A DNA stretch of 64,000 bases, taken from NCBI GenBank assembly GCA_020226215.1, contig CM035230.1, positions 24,037,883-24,101,882 of the forward strand, written 5' to 3'. How positions within the stretch are numbered: position 1 is the stretch's first letter; every line of letters begins with the position of its first letter. The stretch is from Sindora glabra (lineage: Eukaryota > Streptophyta > Magnoliopsida > Fabales > Fabaceae). Below are positions 25,675 through 39,189 of this stretch, piece after piece. Below the pieces are notes generated by a model that searched no databases, was not told the DNA's origin, and worked only from the letters and a program-made list of their open reading frames with translations. The position numbers and the translations under genes are program-made.

Positions 25675-28600
25675 CATATGCTTTTGCATAAAAGGAAGTA
25701 AGTTGCATCTATTCCACCAAACTGATTTTCATCATAACCTAGGAAATCTTGCATTCTGCATCGCCAAACTTCATTGTCTTCCCCACAAAACACAAGGTAC
25801 CCGCACTTCTTTATTTCATGCCTTTTACATTCTTCTTTATTTGTGGATAAAACTGGCAGTTCGGTATAAAATTTTAATGGAAGCTTGATTTGATCATGTT
25901 ACCAGCACCCAGGGCGGCAATAAAAAATCATTAGATGATAAAATTGAAGGGATGGGGTCATCAGTCTAAGTCAGAATAGCAATAAAGATAATTTTCGATA
26001 TCAGGTTGATGATCCATGCATTCCAAGACAAGGGAGACTGCAATTGCCCAACATTGGCTCTGATGACAGAAGTCAGGTATGTCCACTATCATTGATTCGC
26101 CATTAGGGGATAATTCTTCTGAAGATGTCTTGCGGAACCATTGTGGAATTTCAATTCCAGGAATACGAAACACATCATCAAAGCTAAACGGGCCTGCCTT
26201 TCTCACCTATTATGTCAAGAGCGATAGTGATAGATACTAAATAACAAGAAGCTGAGACATTTTATACAGAAGTGGTACTGATAAATACTAGTGTAAGATT
26301 TAAGACACTTACATTAATCGATCCCTTTTGTTTTAAATGTGACTTTCTTTAATCCAACTCTTGAAGTACAAACAATTATCACATAAATCTTAAACACAAT
26401 CTGACGAAATTTGAAAAACAATAAACGAACTAATATAACTATATAGTTACATTTCCTTCTATCTGAGTCAGCTTCAAATTTATTGATGAAACAGCCGATA
26501 ATTCATTATGTTATGAAATTTAAAATTTTATGAGTATGTATATAATTAGTATTTTAAATCCAAAAATAAGTTTTGTGAGAAATTTATTTTGAAGAAAGTT
26601 ACACAATAAATATCCTTTTAATTAGCACCCATGTCAATTGAACCCCACCATTTATAAGTAAAAACAGAGGGAGAGAGACGAACATAACTTCGACCCTTGG
26701 AATCCACTGTGGCCTCCAAGAGACCCATTATCTGTTGTTGATGTTCACCTGGTGAGGGTTCCATTGAAATGCAATTGAATGCTGTAACGTACTTCCACAT
26801 TTGGTGGAAGCTTGGGAAATGACCTGAGGCTTCTGTGGTTGTCCAGGACAAGTTCTCTAAGATTCAAGAGTATAGAAATACATCCAGAAGGAAGGTTCAC
26901 AAAATTGTTGTCACTTAGATCTAAATATTCCAAAAATGTCAAGCATCTAAGGTCCTCAGGAAATGATTCATCCCTGAGATTTCATTCACTCAAATCTAAG
27001 AACCTCAACAAGTGAAGACCTGAGATAGAAGGAGTAAGATCCATGTATGGGATGTTGCTGGCCTTCCATATCAAAGAAGTTTCACCCACATCAACACATT
27101 CCAAAGCCTCATTTTCATTCAAATATGCCAGCTTAAAAAGTCTTCAGCAACCAGAAATCCTGAGCTCTGTAAAGGATTTCAAATATCCAAAACTATTTGG
27201 AATGCAAAGAAGTCTTTTGTAGTGATGTAAATTCAAAGTTTTAAGACCAGTCAAGTAGCCAAATGATGGAGGTAGTTCTGCCATACTAGTGCAGTCTAAT
27301 GTAAGAAATTCCAGAGAATCCAAAATTTTCCCAAACTCAGGAAGCTTTGTAACACTAGAGCAGTCTTCAAGATTTAATTGCGTTAGAGAACACATTTCCA
27401 ATTTTCCCAGAAGCTTTCTAAGATTTCCACACGAGTTCAAATTTACTTCTATAAGATTTTTGTGTATTCCAATAGATGGATCAACCTCAATGAGGTTCTT
27501 GGAACTTCTTTGACACAATTTTTCAAGATTTGGGATCCCATCAAAATTTGGAGTTTTAATTAGATTGTCAGAATAACTCAAATCAGCGGAAACTAACTTT
27601 GCAAACACCTGATAATCAAAAAGTGAAAAGAAAAATATTAGCTTTATATATACACACAAGAAATTTGTGAAACAATGTCCCATGTTCTCCTACAAGTATA
27701 ATAATAGAGTATAAAGGCAGGAAGACATAGGACATGGAGCATGCCAGTATAAATGGAACTATACCAATGATGCATCAAATAAAAATACTCTAATCTCAAT
27801 AGAAACATCTTACCTGTGTCCCATTCCAAAGTAGATGTATATTTCTATATTGCATTTCAAGGCGAACAAGCTCATCTAGCGGGATTCCAAGAGGTAGAGC
27901 CTTCAGAGGACAATATCTCGATATAAGAACTCTTAATCTAGGAAAAAGAAAGTTGAGAACAAGAGGAAGGTGGCAATAACTCAATACAATGAGTAATTGA
28001 AGATTGTGTATCCTTGAGAAAACTTCAGGGCCCTATCATGCTTCAAATGTCCATGGGAAATTAAGATCCACATCTAGAATTGATTCATATTGAAAATGAT
28101 GTAATAATGCAAGACATGATAAAAAGTGTGGTATAATTTAACTTCACATCTATGAAAAAAATTCTTACCATAGTATTTCTAAAAACTCTATCAATGTCCT
28201 CAATAGACCATAATCTACTCCATTTGCTAGCAATGCTAGGACTTTCTTGAATGACAATGTTCTTACCCATTTCTTCAAGCAAATCATGCATCCCCAAATG
28301 CCCAGCATCATCACAACTAACCAATGATTTTTCAATAAGAGATTATATACCATATATTGCATAGAAACCACAATTTTTCAATACTTCTATCACCTCACTT
28401 TTTAACTTTCACTTTAAAAAACAAGCAATATGTAGAAAGATCATATTTTCCATGTCTAATAATCTATCATAACTTATTTTTAGTATCTTCCATATATCAT
28501 TTTGCGGATCTTGCTTTAGCATGTTCAAAGCATCTTCCTAAATAGATAAATCTCTTCAATAGAGAAATGAACCAATCACTTTGAAAGTCAAAGGAAGACC

Positions 28601-29235
28601 TCTAGAATACTGAACCACACCATTCAACAACTCTAGGAAATGATGTCCAGGAGGTTGATCACTTTTAAAGGCTTGTTGATAAAAAAGTTGAAGCGATTGA
28701 TCCTTGTTTAGGACGTCTACATATATCCCATGAGATGTTAGTGTGTGGCTATCTCTTGTTGTTATTGTTACGTTGCTTGTTGAACCAAACTATTCTTTGT
28801 TTCTAGCCAAAGCCTCTAGTTGGCTAATGGCATTTATATCATTAGGGGCAAGGAGGATCCTTTTGTTGCATAATAGGTTCCATATTATGTCTTTTCCTTG
28901 TTCTTAAGTTTCAATTCTTGTGCAACTTATATTTAGGCGAGAAAGAAGTTCTTTTTGCAAGTGAATTAATCCATGACCTCTTTGGCTAGACACTTCTTTG
29001 ACAATGGCTAGGAAGTAATTAATATCAAATTGGCTACATATTTTCTTAAAGACAACTTCATCAGCTGTTATCTTTCCTATGCCACCCATGCCTCATATCA
29101 CTATAAAACAAACATCCTCCATCCTGATCCTCAAAAGTGAAGACATGTATTCCACCCTTGAACCAATTACAAACATCCCATTATTAAAGGTTTGTAATAC
29201 AGTTAATAGAATCCATACTTCTACAATAGTATTTT
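25675..29235 (-). pseudogene. TNL immune-receptor relic 1 (NB-ARC, LRR, C-terminal domain; TIR absent)
   Basis: Minus-strand pieces follow the exon order of the better TNL at 45-48 kb. The NB-ARC part (29235-28168) has the P-loop degraded to GMGGIGKIT with a stop just before it, then RNBS-A, and keeps an LGMHDLL (MHD) motif and a splice donor. A linker/LRR-start exon (about 28075-27817) has two adjacent stops. A main LRR exon (about 27615-26640) contains LPPSFGYLTGLKTLNLHHY and DLSDNNFVNLPSG, with stops and a frameshift near 26790. A post-LRR C-JID-type exon (26210-25961) carries RIPGIEIPQWF, and a short last exon (25788-25675) contains GEDNEVWRCRM. No TIR exon was found upstream. It cannot make a receptor. 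It is useful as a paralogue because it preserves codons and sites altered in the other copies. Confidence 0.88.
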
Positions 29236-29622
29236 AAGTTATCACTATTTCTAGCTTGTAAAGAAGGCAAGAATGATCTTGTGCTGAGTTGAACATCATT
29301 TGCAATCAAAATAACAAACAGATATATACCTTTACATATACTATGACAAATGATTTCCTAGCTACATTAATAAAAGGAAAGAATGATCATTTAGACTATA
29401 TGAGTAGAATTATAAGTTAGGTAACTTTTCTCTTATTGTGAGTGTACTTAGAAGTGGAAACATATGGTTTTGGATGAATTTGGATTGGATTATTAGTGAA
29501 AAAGTTATTATTGACTCACTTTTCTATTTATGACTTAATATAAAATTTTAAATAAATTATAGATGACCCATGATCCATGAATATAAAATTAATTTGACCC
29601 ATTAATTTATTCATTAAATTAT

Positions 29623-30633
29623 GACTAAACACTCATCTTGGTCTTTCAAAGATGAATTTAGTATTAATTTGGTCCCTACTTAATTGCATTATTTAATTTA
29701 ATCCCTCATAGATTTAATTTGATTTAATATCACTTTCATAAACTTAAAGTTATCTCTCAACCAAAGACTAAATACTTATTTTGGTCCTTCATAGATGGAC
29801 TTGGTGTCAATTTGATCCTTATTTAATTCTGTCACTCAATTTAATCCCTCATAAATTTAATTTAGTTTAATGTCATCCCTTAACCAAATTCAAATTCAAA
29901 TTTTATCTCATTTTTTTCTCTATTAGATCTAATAGTATGTTCCTTCTTTCTTGACAAAAAGTGTATCAATGAAATGAGCTATGAAGGAGAAAGTAGTGCT
30001 AGTTTTGCAATGATTTTTTATCCTTAATATTCTTGTATTATTACTTTAGTCAGAGAGATTAGATATTATAATTAATTAGTAATATTGCTTATATCTTATA
30101 AACCCAAAGTATAAAGGTGTTGTAACTATTTTAAAAATTAGCTTACCTTATCCCATCCTAAAAAGTGGCTTCAAAGGAGAAAATTTTCTCAAGTTATAGA
30201 GGCTCCTAGCCTTACATTAGGTTGATGCACAAATGGTAGTGATAAAGAGTTAGGACTTCAACTTTTTTTTAATTCCACTATGTAATTAAGAAACAAAAAC
30301 AAGTTCCATGGTAGATTATATACTGCTATATCAACAAAACAACTTGAAACACCATTAATGGAGTTAACAAAATTTGTTATAATGTAATCCATGTGAAACT
30401 TGAAACATCTCTAGCAAATTTTGTTGACTTTTTGAATAGTGTTTCAACTTGAAACACATACTATTAGCTTTGATACAGAAAAAATGAGATAAAATTTGAA
30501 TTTGAATTTGATAGAAGGACGATATTAAATCAAATTAAATGTATGAGTGGCTAAATTGAGTGGCATAATTAAATAGAGACCAAATTGATATTAAGTCCAT
30601 CTTTAAAGGATCAAAATGAATATTTTGTTTTAA
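29623..30633. mobile_element. Mutator-like MITE with long terminal inverted repeats and an extra end copy
   Basis: A terminal stretch of about 155 bp beginning GACTAAATACTTATTTTGGTCC (29766-29920) is repeated in inverted orientation at about 30478-30633. A related partial copy sits immediately outside, at 29623-29765, in direct orientation to the left end. The interior has no coding capacity. Long AT-rich inverted repeats with 'TTTTGGTCC' wording are common in plant Mutator-like MITEs. A target duplication could not be settled because of the extra copy. Confidence 0.6.
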
Positions 30634-30639
30634 ATTATT

Positions 30640-33070
30640 ATTGGTTTATATCTTATTAATTTTAATGAATTTTGTACACTATGTTGTATCTGCTTCCACT
30701 TTTACAAAAAAAAAAAAGAAGAATTGTCCTATTACAAATTTTTATACTGCATTTTCACTCCTTTTGAAATTTTAATTTTTCTTTATCCTTAGAATAGCAT
30801 AAATAATCATTTTCATGATTTAATATTTTTTAAATTATTTTAATATTAAATATAATTAACCAAATATTTGAACGTCACATACAATAAATAAAACTCACAT
30901 AGTTGTCCAAAATTGACGTTACAAAAGTCCAAAATATTAAATATAAAATATGTAATGAAACAAATAAAAAGAAAAGAAATAGAGCACAAGTTAAAAAGTA
31001 ATAAGAGTTAAAAAAATAGAATTATTAAAAAAATGTGCATAAGGAAAAATATTATAAAAGAGTAATCTAGTAAATAAAAGCAAGGAAAGATGCCACATAG
31101 AAATAAAATGACATGACTCAGTAGATAAAATAAATATTTTCTAAATAAATAAAAAAATAAGGTATATAATAATAGAATTAAAAATTAACTTAATTAAGAA
31201 TAAATAAATAAATTATTAGAAAAAGATTTATTGCAATATACAATCACATAATGATTTTATTTCATGCAAGTAACTAAAAAGTTAATTATTTTTTATTAAG
31301 TTAGATGATAATTGATGATTGATAAGCTAATTAATTATATAAAAAATATTTTATGAAATTAGTTATTGAACTAATTAAAAATGTAACATAATGTAAAATG
31401 TTATGTTAATATAAATGAATATATAAATTTAAGTAATTTATTTTTATTTAAAAATTAAATTATATTAACTCAATTAAGATGTTCAAAATAAAAATATAAT
31501 TACTTAACATTTAATTAATTATATTTTATAACTTTACATATTTATTTACTTTCATATTTTTTATTTAATTATTATTTCTAACAAAAATAAGTAATTGCAT
31601 TTTATGATATTACATATTTACTTAGGTATATATTTTTGTATATTTATAGTTTAAAATAAAGATTCATTTAACTAAAATTGAATTGATTATAATTTATGAC
31701 ATTATATATTTATTTATTTACTTACCTATATATATATATATATATAGGGTTTAGGGTAAGAATATAATTATCTAAAATTTAATTAATTATAATTTATGAC
31801 ATCACATATTCATTAATTTGTTTACTTGTTTATTTTTATTTAATTATTTATACTAAATTTATGATATTATATATATATTTATTTACTTACTTTGTTTTTA
31901 TTTATTTATTGTTTAAATAAAATTATAATTATCTATTAAAGGTCTGAATTATAAATTAATAAGAAAGGGATAAATTTGAAAGCTATTAGCTTATATATAA
32001 AGTAGTTTGTCAAATTATAGTTTTTTTTTTTTTTGATAATTTAGTATGCAAAATATGCTTAGAAATTTATTTATAACTTATTAATTGAGTCAATAAATTA
32101 TAAATTAACTTATTTATTATATGAAATAGAGTCAGTCCTAAGATTGCAAAGTAAGAGCTGAAAGAATGCATTCTATGAACCATATTTAACTCTTTTTTTT
32201 TACAAAAGGGACGACCAAAATTGAAGAAGAGGAAGTAATTTAAGAATAAAATTGAAAAGTACGAGATAAGTAGTTTTGAGGGATAACGAAGAAGTGATAT
32301 GCGTCAAAGACTAAAAAAAAAAGAATGGGGATTCGTGCCAAAAAGGGAAAAAAAAAACAACTCTCATTTCTTAGTTAGGAGAATAGAGAAGAGGGAGATA
32401 GAAATCATAATAAGAACCCGTTACAATTGTAAATATATAAGGAGAAATGTTTTTATCAAATTTCACTTTTAATTGCTGAGGAAATACAATAACTTTTTTT
32501 TGTAAATAAGAACAAAGATACTAAATCTACGCTAACTCTTTAGAGGTTAATCTTTTTAATAAACTTTAAATTATATTATTGTGTTGTTTTTATAGTTTTA
32601 CCTAATTTTAAATTAGATGCTTATATTTAAAAGTTTTATACTAAATAATTATGGAATTCAAATTTGATCTTTTTATCAATATAAACTAATTTTATACTAT
32701 CACTTATTCATATGTTGTAATGTTATTAAAAAATGTTAAAACATTTATACTATTAGTAAAATCATTAATATTAATTTTTTAAATAGGTATCATTTTTTTA
32801 TTCATCGATAGTATAAAAAATTTTATACAAATAATAAGTCAAATTTAAACTCATAACTATAATTACATATACTTTTTTTTGGTAATTATAATTACATATA
32901 CTTTGTTTGAAAATTTTGAAGTATAAATAAAATTAGCAATTAAATAAAATTATTTAAAATTTTAATAGAAGTTAATTTTAGATATTTTCATTATATAAAT
33001 TTATAACATAAATTTATTTTCAGTATAATATTTTTGCATAATACTCTTGTATATAAGTAAAATTGGCCCC
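30640..33070. other. AT-rich intergenic DNA with a degenerate short tandem array
   Basis: No gene is seen. Between about 31500 and 31910 a segment containing TTATGAYATTACATATTTATTTACTT recurs five times at intervals of about 60-100 bp, an old tandem array. A TA microsatellite at 31725-31746 runs directly into GGGTTTAGGGT. Confidence 0.55.
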
Positions 33071-33079
33071 CAGGGAAAG

Positions 33080-33290
33080 CAAAATTTTCTGGTTGCGCCT
33101 CTGCCAACATTTCACTCTTATTACAGCCAATGTCAGGTATGTCCCACTGTTAATGATATTGCACCAAAATATTTTTCTTTCGAAGATGCTTTGTTCTGAA
33201 CATAATAATTTCGAGGAATTTCACTTCCTGGTACATGAAATACATCTTGAAACTTAAAAATGCCTTTCTTTGTCGCTTCTTATATAAATA
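33080..33290 (-). pseudogene. Isolated TNL post-LRR (C-JID) exon relic
   Basis: Minus-strand translation from about 33287 gives KKGIFKFQDVFHVPGSEIPR, then KASSKEKYFGAISLTV, closely matching the C-terminal domain at 39629-39360 (shared FxVPGSEI and KASSxEKxFGAISxTV). It breaks at a stop near 33139. DNA similarity continues a little upstream of the exon. No LRR or NB-ARC remains beside it. It is the third copy of this domain in the window and marks a further lost TNL gene or a partial duplication. Confidence 0.8.
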
Positions 33291-33299
33291 GTGGTCAAA

Positions 33300-36040
33300 T
33301 ACTAAAATAGAATTATAGAAGGAATAGGGGCATTTTATACATACAGAAACAGAGATTTCTTAAAGAGACATGGGTGCCATAGTGTCATAATAATCACGAT
33401 TTCTGATTTATGTGGTACAAATTAGAGACTATGAGATTATTTTATTTTGAACCTCACATAATTTAGAAATAATAAAATGTTAAGGTACTGTTGCAGCTCA
33501 TTTGCGATAACAAAATTCGGTTTTAAAATGGCACTTAGACCGAATGATCTACTACTGGGTATTTTTTGGTGATGGTTTGCATTTCTATCCATTTTGCATT
33601 CTATAAGATAGGTCGCTGGCTACTCTTAAAATGCTAAGTTTGCTGTGTTTGCCCCATTAGTTTGTAGGGTGTTCTCTTGATGCTGGTGATGATTGAATAG
33701 GGATCATAAAATGTTTCAAATTTATAATGCATTAATGAAATTATTTTGATGGAGTTTGGGGATCTTACGGCTTTTGCTTCATAGGATAAGATAAGAGGTA
33801 AATTTTTACCTTAAATAAAAGGGTAGAGATAGAGTAATAATATCTTACCTTATCTTATAAATCCTCGTTACTATAAAATTATTATGTTTATACCTTATAC
33901 GCTAATATACACACACATGTAAATTTTTTTAATTATTTTAATGATTTAATTATTTAAAAAATAAAAAATAATTAAAATTTTACTTGAGATAATAAAGGTA
34001 GAAAGTAATAATATTTTGTTAGTTATATATCAACTTATTATTTTTATTTAAGTTTTAAATTGGTTAAATCAATGATATATGACTTTAGACTAACATTATA
34101 ACATTATGTTAATTATCTATAATTCGCAATATTTAAATTTACATTTCCCCCTTTTCTTACTTATTTAATAGTGTTTGAGATTACTTAATAATTATATATA
34201 AATTTGTAGCATTTAATTTTAAGGTTATATATTTTAAATTTTTTTATTTTTGTTGTTTTCTACAAATCCTAATGAAGTTTTGTTGGCCTATGAGACATAA
34301 AAATAAGATAAATTTTATTGTAAGATAATATTTTATTCTTGACAAGAAGTCATGGAATAAGAGAAAATGATCTATTCTTATTGTCTCCCACCACCATCTC
34401 TAGGTTGATAGTAGGAGAGATCCTCTCAATGCGATCAGTTCATGCTATGGATCAAATGCTTATTCTAGATACAGATTTATTCTAGATACAGATATAGAAG
34501 TGATTAAATAAATATAAATATACTAACTAAAACATTGTAAAAGTTAAGTTAGTGGATTTAGCTGGCTTGGGAAGCCTATAAATAAGCTATCAAAGCAATT
34601 ATTGTATGTGCAAGTTAGAAGTGCAACTTGATGAATGCTTAAACGTGAAACATAGAATAATCTCTTTCGCCAAAATATTTGATTTTGAGGGGCAAATTCA
34701 TCATTACAAATTCATCAAAATACAGCAATTCTAAAAACCCTCCATTTCATTATTTACACATTGACACCCACTTATAATAAACTTATATTTGAATGAAGTA
34801 ATAATTCAATATATTGATCAACCATCTTGGTTGTGAGAGAAAATAATTATTATTAATAAATATATATAAGTAGTCTTGTTATTTATAGAAAATTTATTTA
34901 TCAGTTGTGAATGTCATTTATTATAACATTTTATGAATCTGTTGCCGACATTTTGTTGAATTTACCGCAAAAGAAAGCTATAAAAAGCCAATGAAAACTC
35001 ATCCGTAAAAGATTTTAGTTACAAGGGAAGAGAATATCAAACTGATCAAGAGAGAACATTTGTTCGGATGGAACATTCTGCAGAGGGAACTGGGGCTGTA
35101 GTATCAACAAAAAGAAGGAAAGTCAACAGTAAAGTTTAATATATATTTTTTAAAAAATATTCTGGTATAACATGTGCCATCATTTTCATTAAATAAATAA
35201 AGGTATTTATTATTTTTATTGTTTATTTATCAGCTTTTTATAATGCATACATATTAAGAATATAATTTTTAAATTTTAAAGATATCAAAAATTACAAAAT
35301 TGAAAATTGACCTCTACTTATTGAATAGAATGGGAACACATGTTAACATATAAAAAACTTTTCAATTTGAGAATTTCAACACTAAATTGGATGGCTTGTT
35401 GAAAACAATATGTCAAATGACGTGTCATCTATCCAATCAATTTTTATTGTGAGTACCACATAATAGCGTTAATACATTGAGCATTTGTGCTGCCTTCGAA
35501 TGTCCATTGAGTTAAGGATGTGCCAGAAAATTTTGAAACCTTCCAAATACTTCAAATCTTTTGGAAGACAATCCAACAACTGAAATGATTACTAAAAAAT
35601 AAAGTTGCAAATGAGTCCATATAGATATGCTTATGAAACTGCCACTCATACTTGAGCCAAAAAAAAAAAAAAAAAGGCTACTCGAAATGATAATCCCCAT
35701 CAATCTGCATAAGAAAAATATATAATCAGTTAAATAATTGAAAAGATTAGTTCATGAGATCACATCAAATTCTCAAAGATTCGTAACTCATTCCCATTTT
35801 ATGAATGATATGAAACATATTCAATGTTTTCCTTAATTTGATTTTTTTTTTGATAAAAAATGTTTTAGTTAATTTCCGGGAAAAATAAAAGTTTGAACAA
35901 CATACTTGAGCAAAATAAAAGCAGAGGAAGACTTAATGAAAGAAAAAGTGTCAATATTTAAATTATGGGCTTTGCAGTAGGCCGTTCTTCAACATCAGAG
36001 GAAGTAGTTAATGTTTTAGTTAATTTCCGTGAAGTTGCTT
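33300..36040. other. Intergenic DNA, no gene identified
   Basis: No confident gene. The stretch at 34380-34690 has the look of an LTR or other retroelement piece, but no partner copy is present. A minus-strand fragment at 35580-35510 reads LPKDLKYLEGFKIF, faintly LRR-like; it is too short to call. Confidence 0.4.
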
Positions 36041-36145
36041 TTAATCAACATTGGAACTTAGTAGTTCCTCAATTCTGCATTGACTCACCATTGTTTTGCG
36101 CCATGCTTGAGCATCTTCCTTAGAAAACACACAGTACCTGCACTT

Positions 36146-36874
36146 TGTCACAGGTCGGCGGCTCTCCAGCCGAAACCGTGTGGCGCATGCTTGCTACTCT
36201 TGGCCAGCATGCCAGCCTTCCAACATTAAACCCTTATTTGGCACGCTTAGGTAAAGATAGCAGGACATGTCCGCATGCCAATATTGTATATCGCCGAAGC
36301 GCCCGCGTATACCGGACCGCATGATCCTTCCACACAGGAAGCCTCTGTGCACTATGGACCGTAAGGGACAAATGAATAGGGAGAGGGACACTCCGTTTGC
36401 TTGATTTATGCCTCATTCCATAGCTTTGAGTGTGCAGGAGGATAGCCACAAGCCAACACACTCCATCCCTAGTTCAGTGTCCAGGCGCCCCGCAGGCCCT
36501 TGGAGCACTCCACCCCCTTAAAAAGCATTTTGAACAAAAGTCTTCCCGTAGGAAGATGATATACTTTTTTTGAGTTGTCATAAGCCCTTTTTGCCATGAT
36601 TCGGGTGTCCATCCGTCATGAAAACCAACCAATACGAAGATAAAAATGCGAGAATTCCAAATATGATCTTGTTGAACCCCGCCGGATTCACGAACCTTCC
36701 GAAATGATCAAAATACTCCCAAATTTTGGAAAATCGGAAAAAATCATACACAAGCCGGATTGCTCTCAAATTTTAGCCACAGGACCCTCATAACATGTTG
36801 GATTTTTCCACCAAGTATCGTCTTAATCCAAGCATGTTTGCCTATCAAACTATCACAACTACCAGCTTATGACA
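36146..36874 (-). repeat. 3' LTR of the non-autonomous retroelement
   Basis: This is the LTR copy adjoining the polypurine tract. It differs from 38466-39189 by many scattered substitutions and a few short indels, so the insertion is not recent. Confidence 0.92.
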
Positions 36875-38465
36875 TTCTCCCCCACTTCAAATGTCAATGC
36901 CCTTATTGACGCCTCAATCTAACATGGCTCTGGTCTTCAACCTACTCCGCTGAGTTACTTCCTCGACCGTCTCAAAGCTTGTCTCTTTCAGCGTTATGAA
37001 ATGTTTCTCCCATCTCGGAGTTGGGCTGTCTGTTACCTTTGTAACATAGGTACTTGGCAAAATGCATCCTCCACAAAGTCACTTGAAAGGCTACCTCTGT
37101 AGTCACCTTACAAGTGTCTCGACACTCTTTCTAGTGTGGCTATCCCACATAGCTCTCCCGAACTCGTTACCTCTGTAACTTGTTCGACGGGTAGTTACCT
37201 CTGCAATTGGTGCTCACTGCCTCTACAAATTGCACAATATGCCACCTCTGTGGCTTAAGTGTGTGCTAACCCTATGACTCATGACAAATGCTAGTGCTTT
37301 GAATCACCTACTAACAGGTATCTTGCACTAAGTGTCCCATTTCATCGATACAAGAGACAAGACTTATGCTGGATCGATGCAGAGAGGGCGAACCTCGCTC
37401 CCCATCCACTCGTTTGCATTTCGGTCGATTCATTACACTAGGCAATGCCAATTGCACACTCGATCGAATCCTCTGATCCTCTCTGGATCAATGCCCTCTA
37501 GCATATTACCGACCATCACAACCTACCTTCGGAGTTTGATGCCCACCAGCATCACGATCCTCATGACCACTCCTTAGCGTGCGTCCTCTGACGACTTCAC
37601 AAGCGCATCCTCTAATGGCTCTCCCACTTCAACTCGTAGAAAGAGGTTAAGCATAAAGCACCATCCACTTTAGCTCTCACATGGCATTGATTCCTCTGAA
37701 TCTTTGCCAAGCTCTCCAGCTGTAATGCTCCCCCCGAGCAATAAGAGTGATCTTTTTGGATCATCTCTACACAATGTGGAATACTCCCACTGGAGCAAAC
37801 CACTTTGCCCACCGGCAATGTTCCTCTGAGCAACAAGAGTGACCCCTTTGGATCATCTCTACATGATGTGGAATACTCCCATTGGAGCAAACCACTTTGC
37901 CCTCTGGCAACGCTCTTCCAAGTAATGCGGATGATCCCTCTGGACCTCCTTGACATGATTTTGGATCACTCCTTCTAGAACGATCTGCTCATGCCCTTCA
38001 ACTATGGTCACGCCCTTTGGCACAACCGATGGCTTCACCCTCTGGTTCCACCAATCCCTCAGGCAGTCAAGCCCTCTGGCAAGACTAAGGCATCTCCCAC
38101 CGGATTAGTCGTCAATTCCCTCATCCCTTTGGATGGTAGGGTTGTATCCCTTGATGCCACTACTATGAATGAGTGCATAACTAATGTCCCATGCACAACC
38201 AACAAGCAAAATAGCCCACTTGGCACAAATGCTTGGGCCTTTCGTATAAATCCTCAATCACCAGTATGTACCACTCCCTGGCCTACTGGTTTCTCGGGAC
38301 AATCCAATCTCTTGCACCCTTTGGTCAATTCTTTGGCAATGACATCACCGAGTTTGAGAGAATGATAGCTTTGCACATACCGTATATTCAGGGACAAGAC
38401 GCATCTAAACCAATTGTGCCTACTCGATCTTGGCCCTCTGGCACAAACTGGGCTCTGATACCAAA

Positions 38466-39189
38466 TGTCATGGGCCGGCGGCTCTCCAGCCAAAACCGTG
38501 CGGGGCATGCCTGCCACTCTTGGCCAGCATGCCAGCCTTCCAACATTAAATCCTCATTTGGCACGCTTAGGTAAAGATAGTGGGACATGTCCGCACGCCA
38601 ATATCGTATGTCGCCGAAGCGTCCGTGCATACCGGACCGCAGGATCCTTCCATACAGGAAACTTTCGTGCACTACGGACCGTAAGGGACAAATGAATAGG
38701 GAGAGGGACACTTCATTCGCTTATCGCTTAGTTTATGCTTCATTCTATAGCTTTGAGTGTATAGGGGGATGGCCACAAGCTAACACACTCTGTCCCTAGC
38801 TCAGTGTCTAGGCACCCCACAGGGCCTTGGAGCACTCCACCCCCTTAAAGAGCATTTTGAACAAAAGCCCTCTCGTGGGGAGATGACATACTTTTTTTTA
38901 GTTGTTGTAAGCCCTTTTCTTCATACTCCGGGTGTCCGTTCATCACGAAAACCAGCCGACACGAAGATAAAAATGTAAGGATTCCAAATATGGTCTCATT
39001 GAATCCCGTCGGATTCACGAACCTTCCGAAATGATCAAAATACCTCCACACTTGGGAAAATCACACAAGCCGGATTGCTTTCAAATTTCAGTCACAGGAC
39101 CCTCATAACATGTTGGATTTTTCTACTAAGTCTCGTCTTAATCCAAGCATGTTTGCCTTTCGAACTGTCATAACTACCAACTTATGACA
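38466..39189 (-). repeat. 5' LTR of the non-autonomous retroelement
   Basis: This is the LTR copy adjoining the tRNA-Met primer-binding site (38452-38463). In retroelements this LTR carries the promoter; no TATA box could be assigned with confidence. Confidence 0.92.

Larger units (their letters stand above)
36146..39189 (-). mobile_element. Non-autonomous LTR retrotransposon (3.0 kb, no gag-pol)
   Basis: Two direct repeats, 36146-36874 (729 bp) and 38466-39189 (724 bp), each begin TGTCA and end TGACA. On the minus strand the 5' LTR (38466-39189) is followed after two bases by TGGTATCAGAGC (38463-38452), the primer-binding site for initiator tRNA-Met. A purine tract GAAGTGGGGGAGAA (36888-36875) precedes the 3' LTR. 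The 1.6-kb interior has no gag, protease, integrase or reverse transcriptase, so the element depended on enzymes in trans (TRIM/LARD-like by organisation). Flanks share ACTT (36142-36145 and 39190-39193). The interior also holds a 92-bp tandem duplication (37728-37911). It is clearly richer in GC than its surroundings. Confidence 0.93.

Noticed and set aside
37332..38574. Several long plus- and minus-strand open frames in the 36-39 kb element
   Set aside because: They lie in the LTRs or in the repetitive interior of a gene-less retroelement, match no gag-pol domain, and reflect local higher GC.
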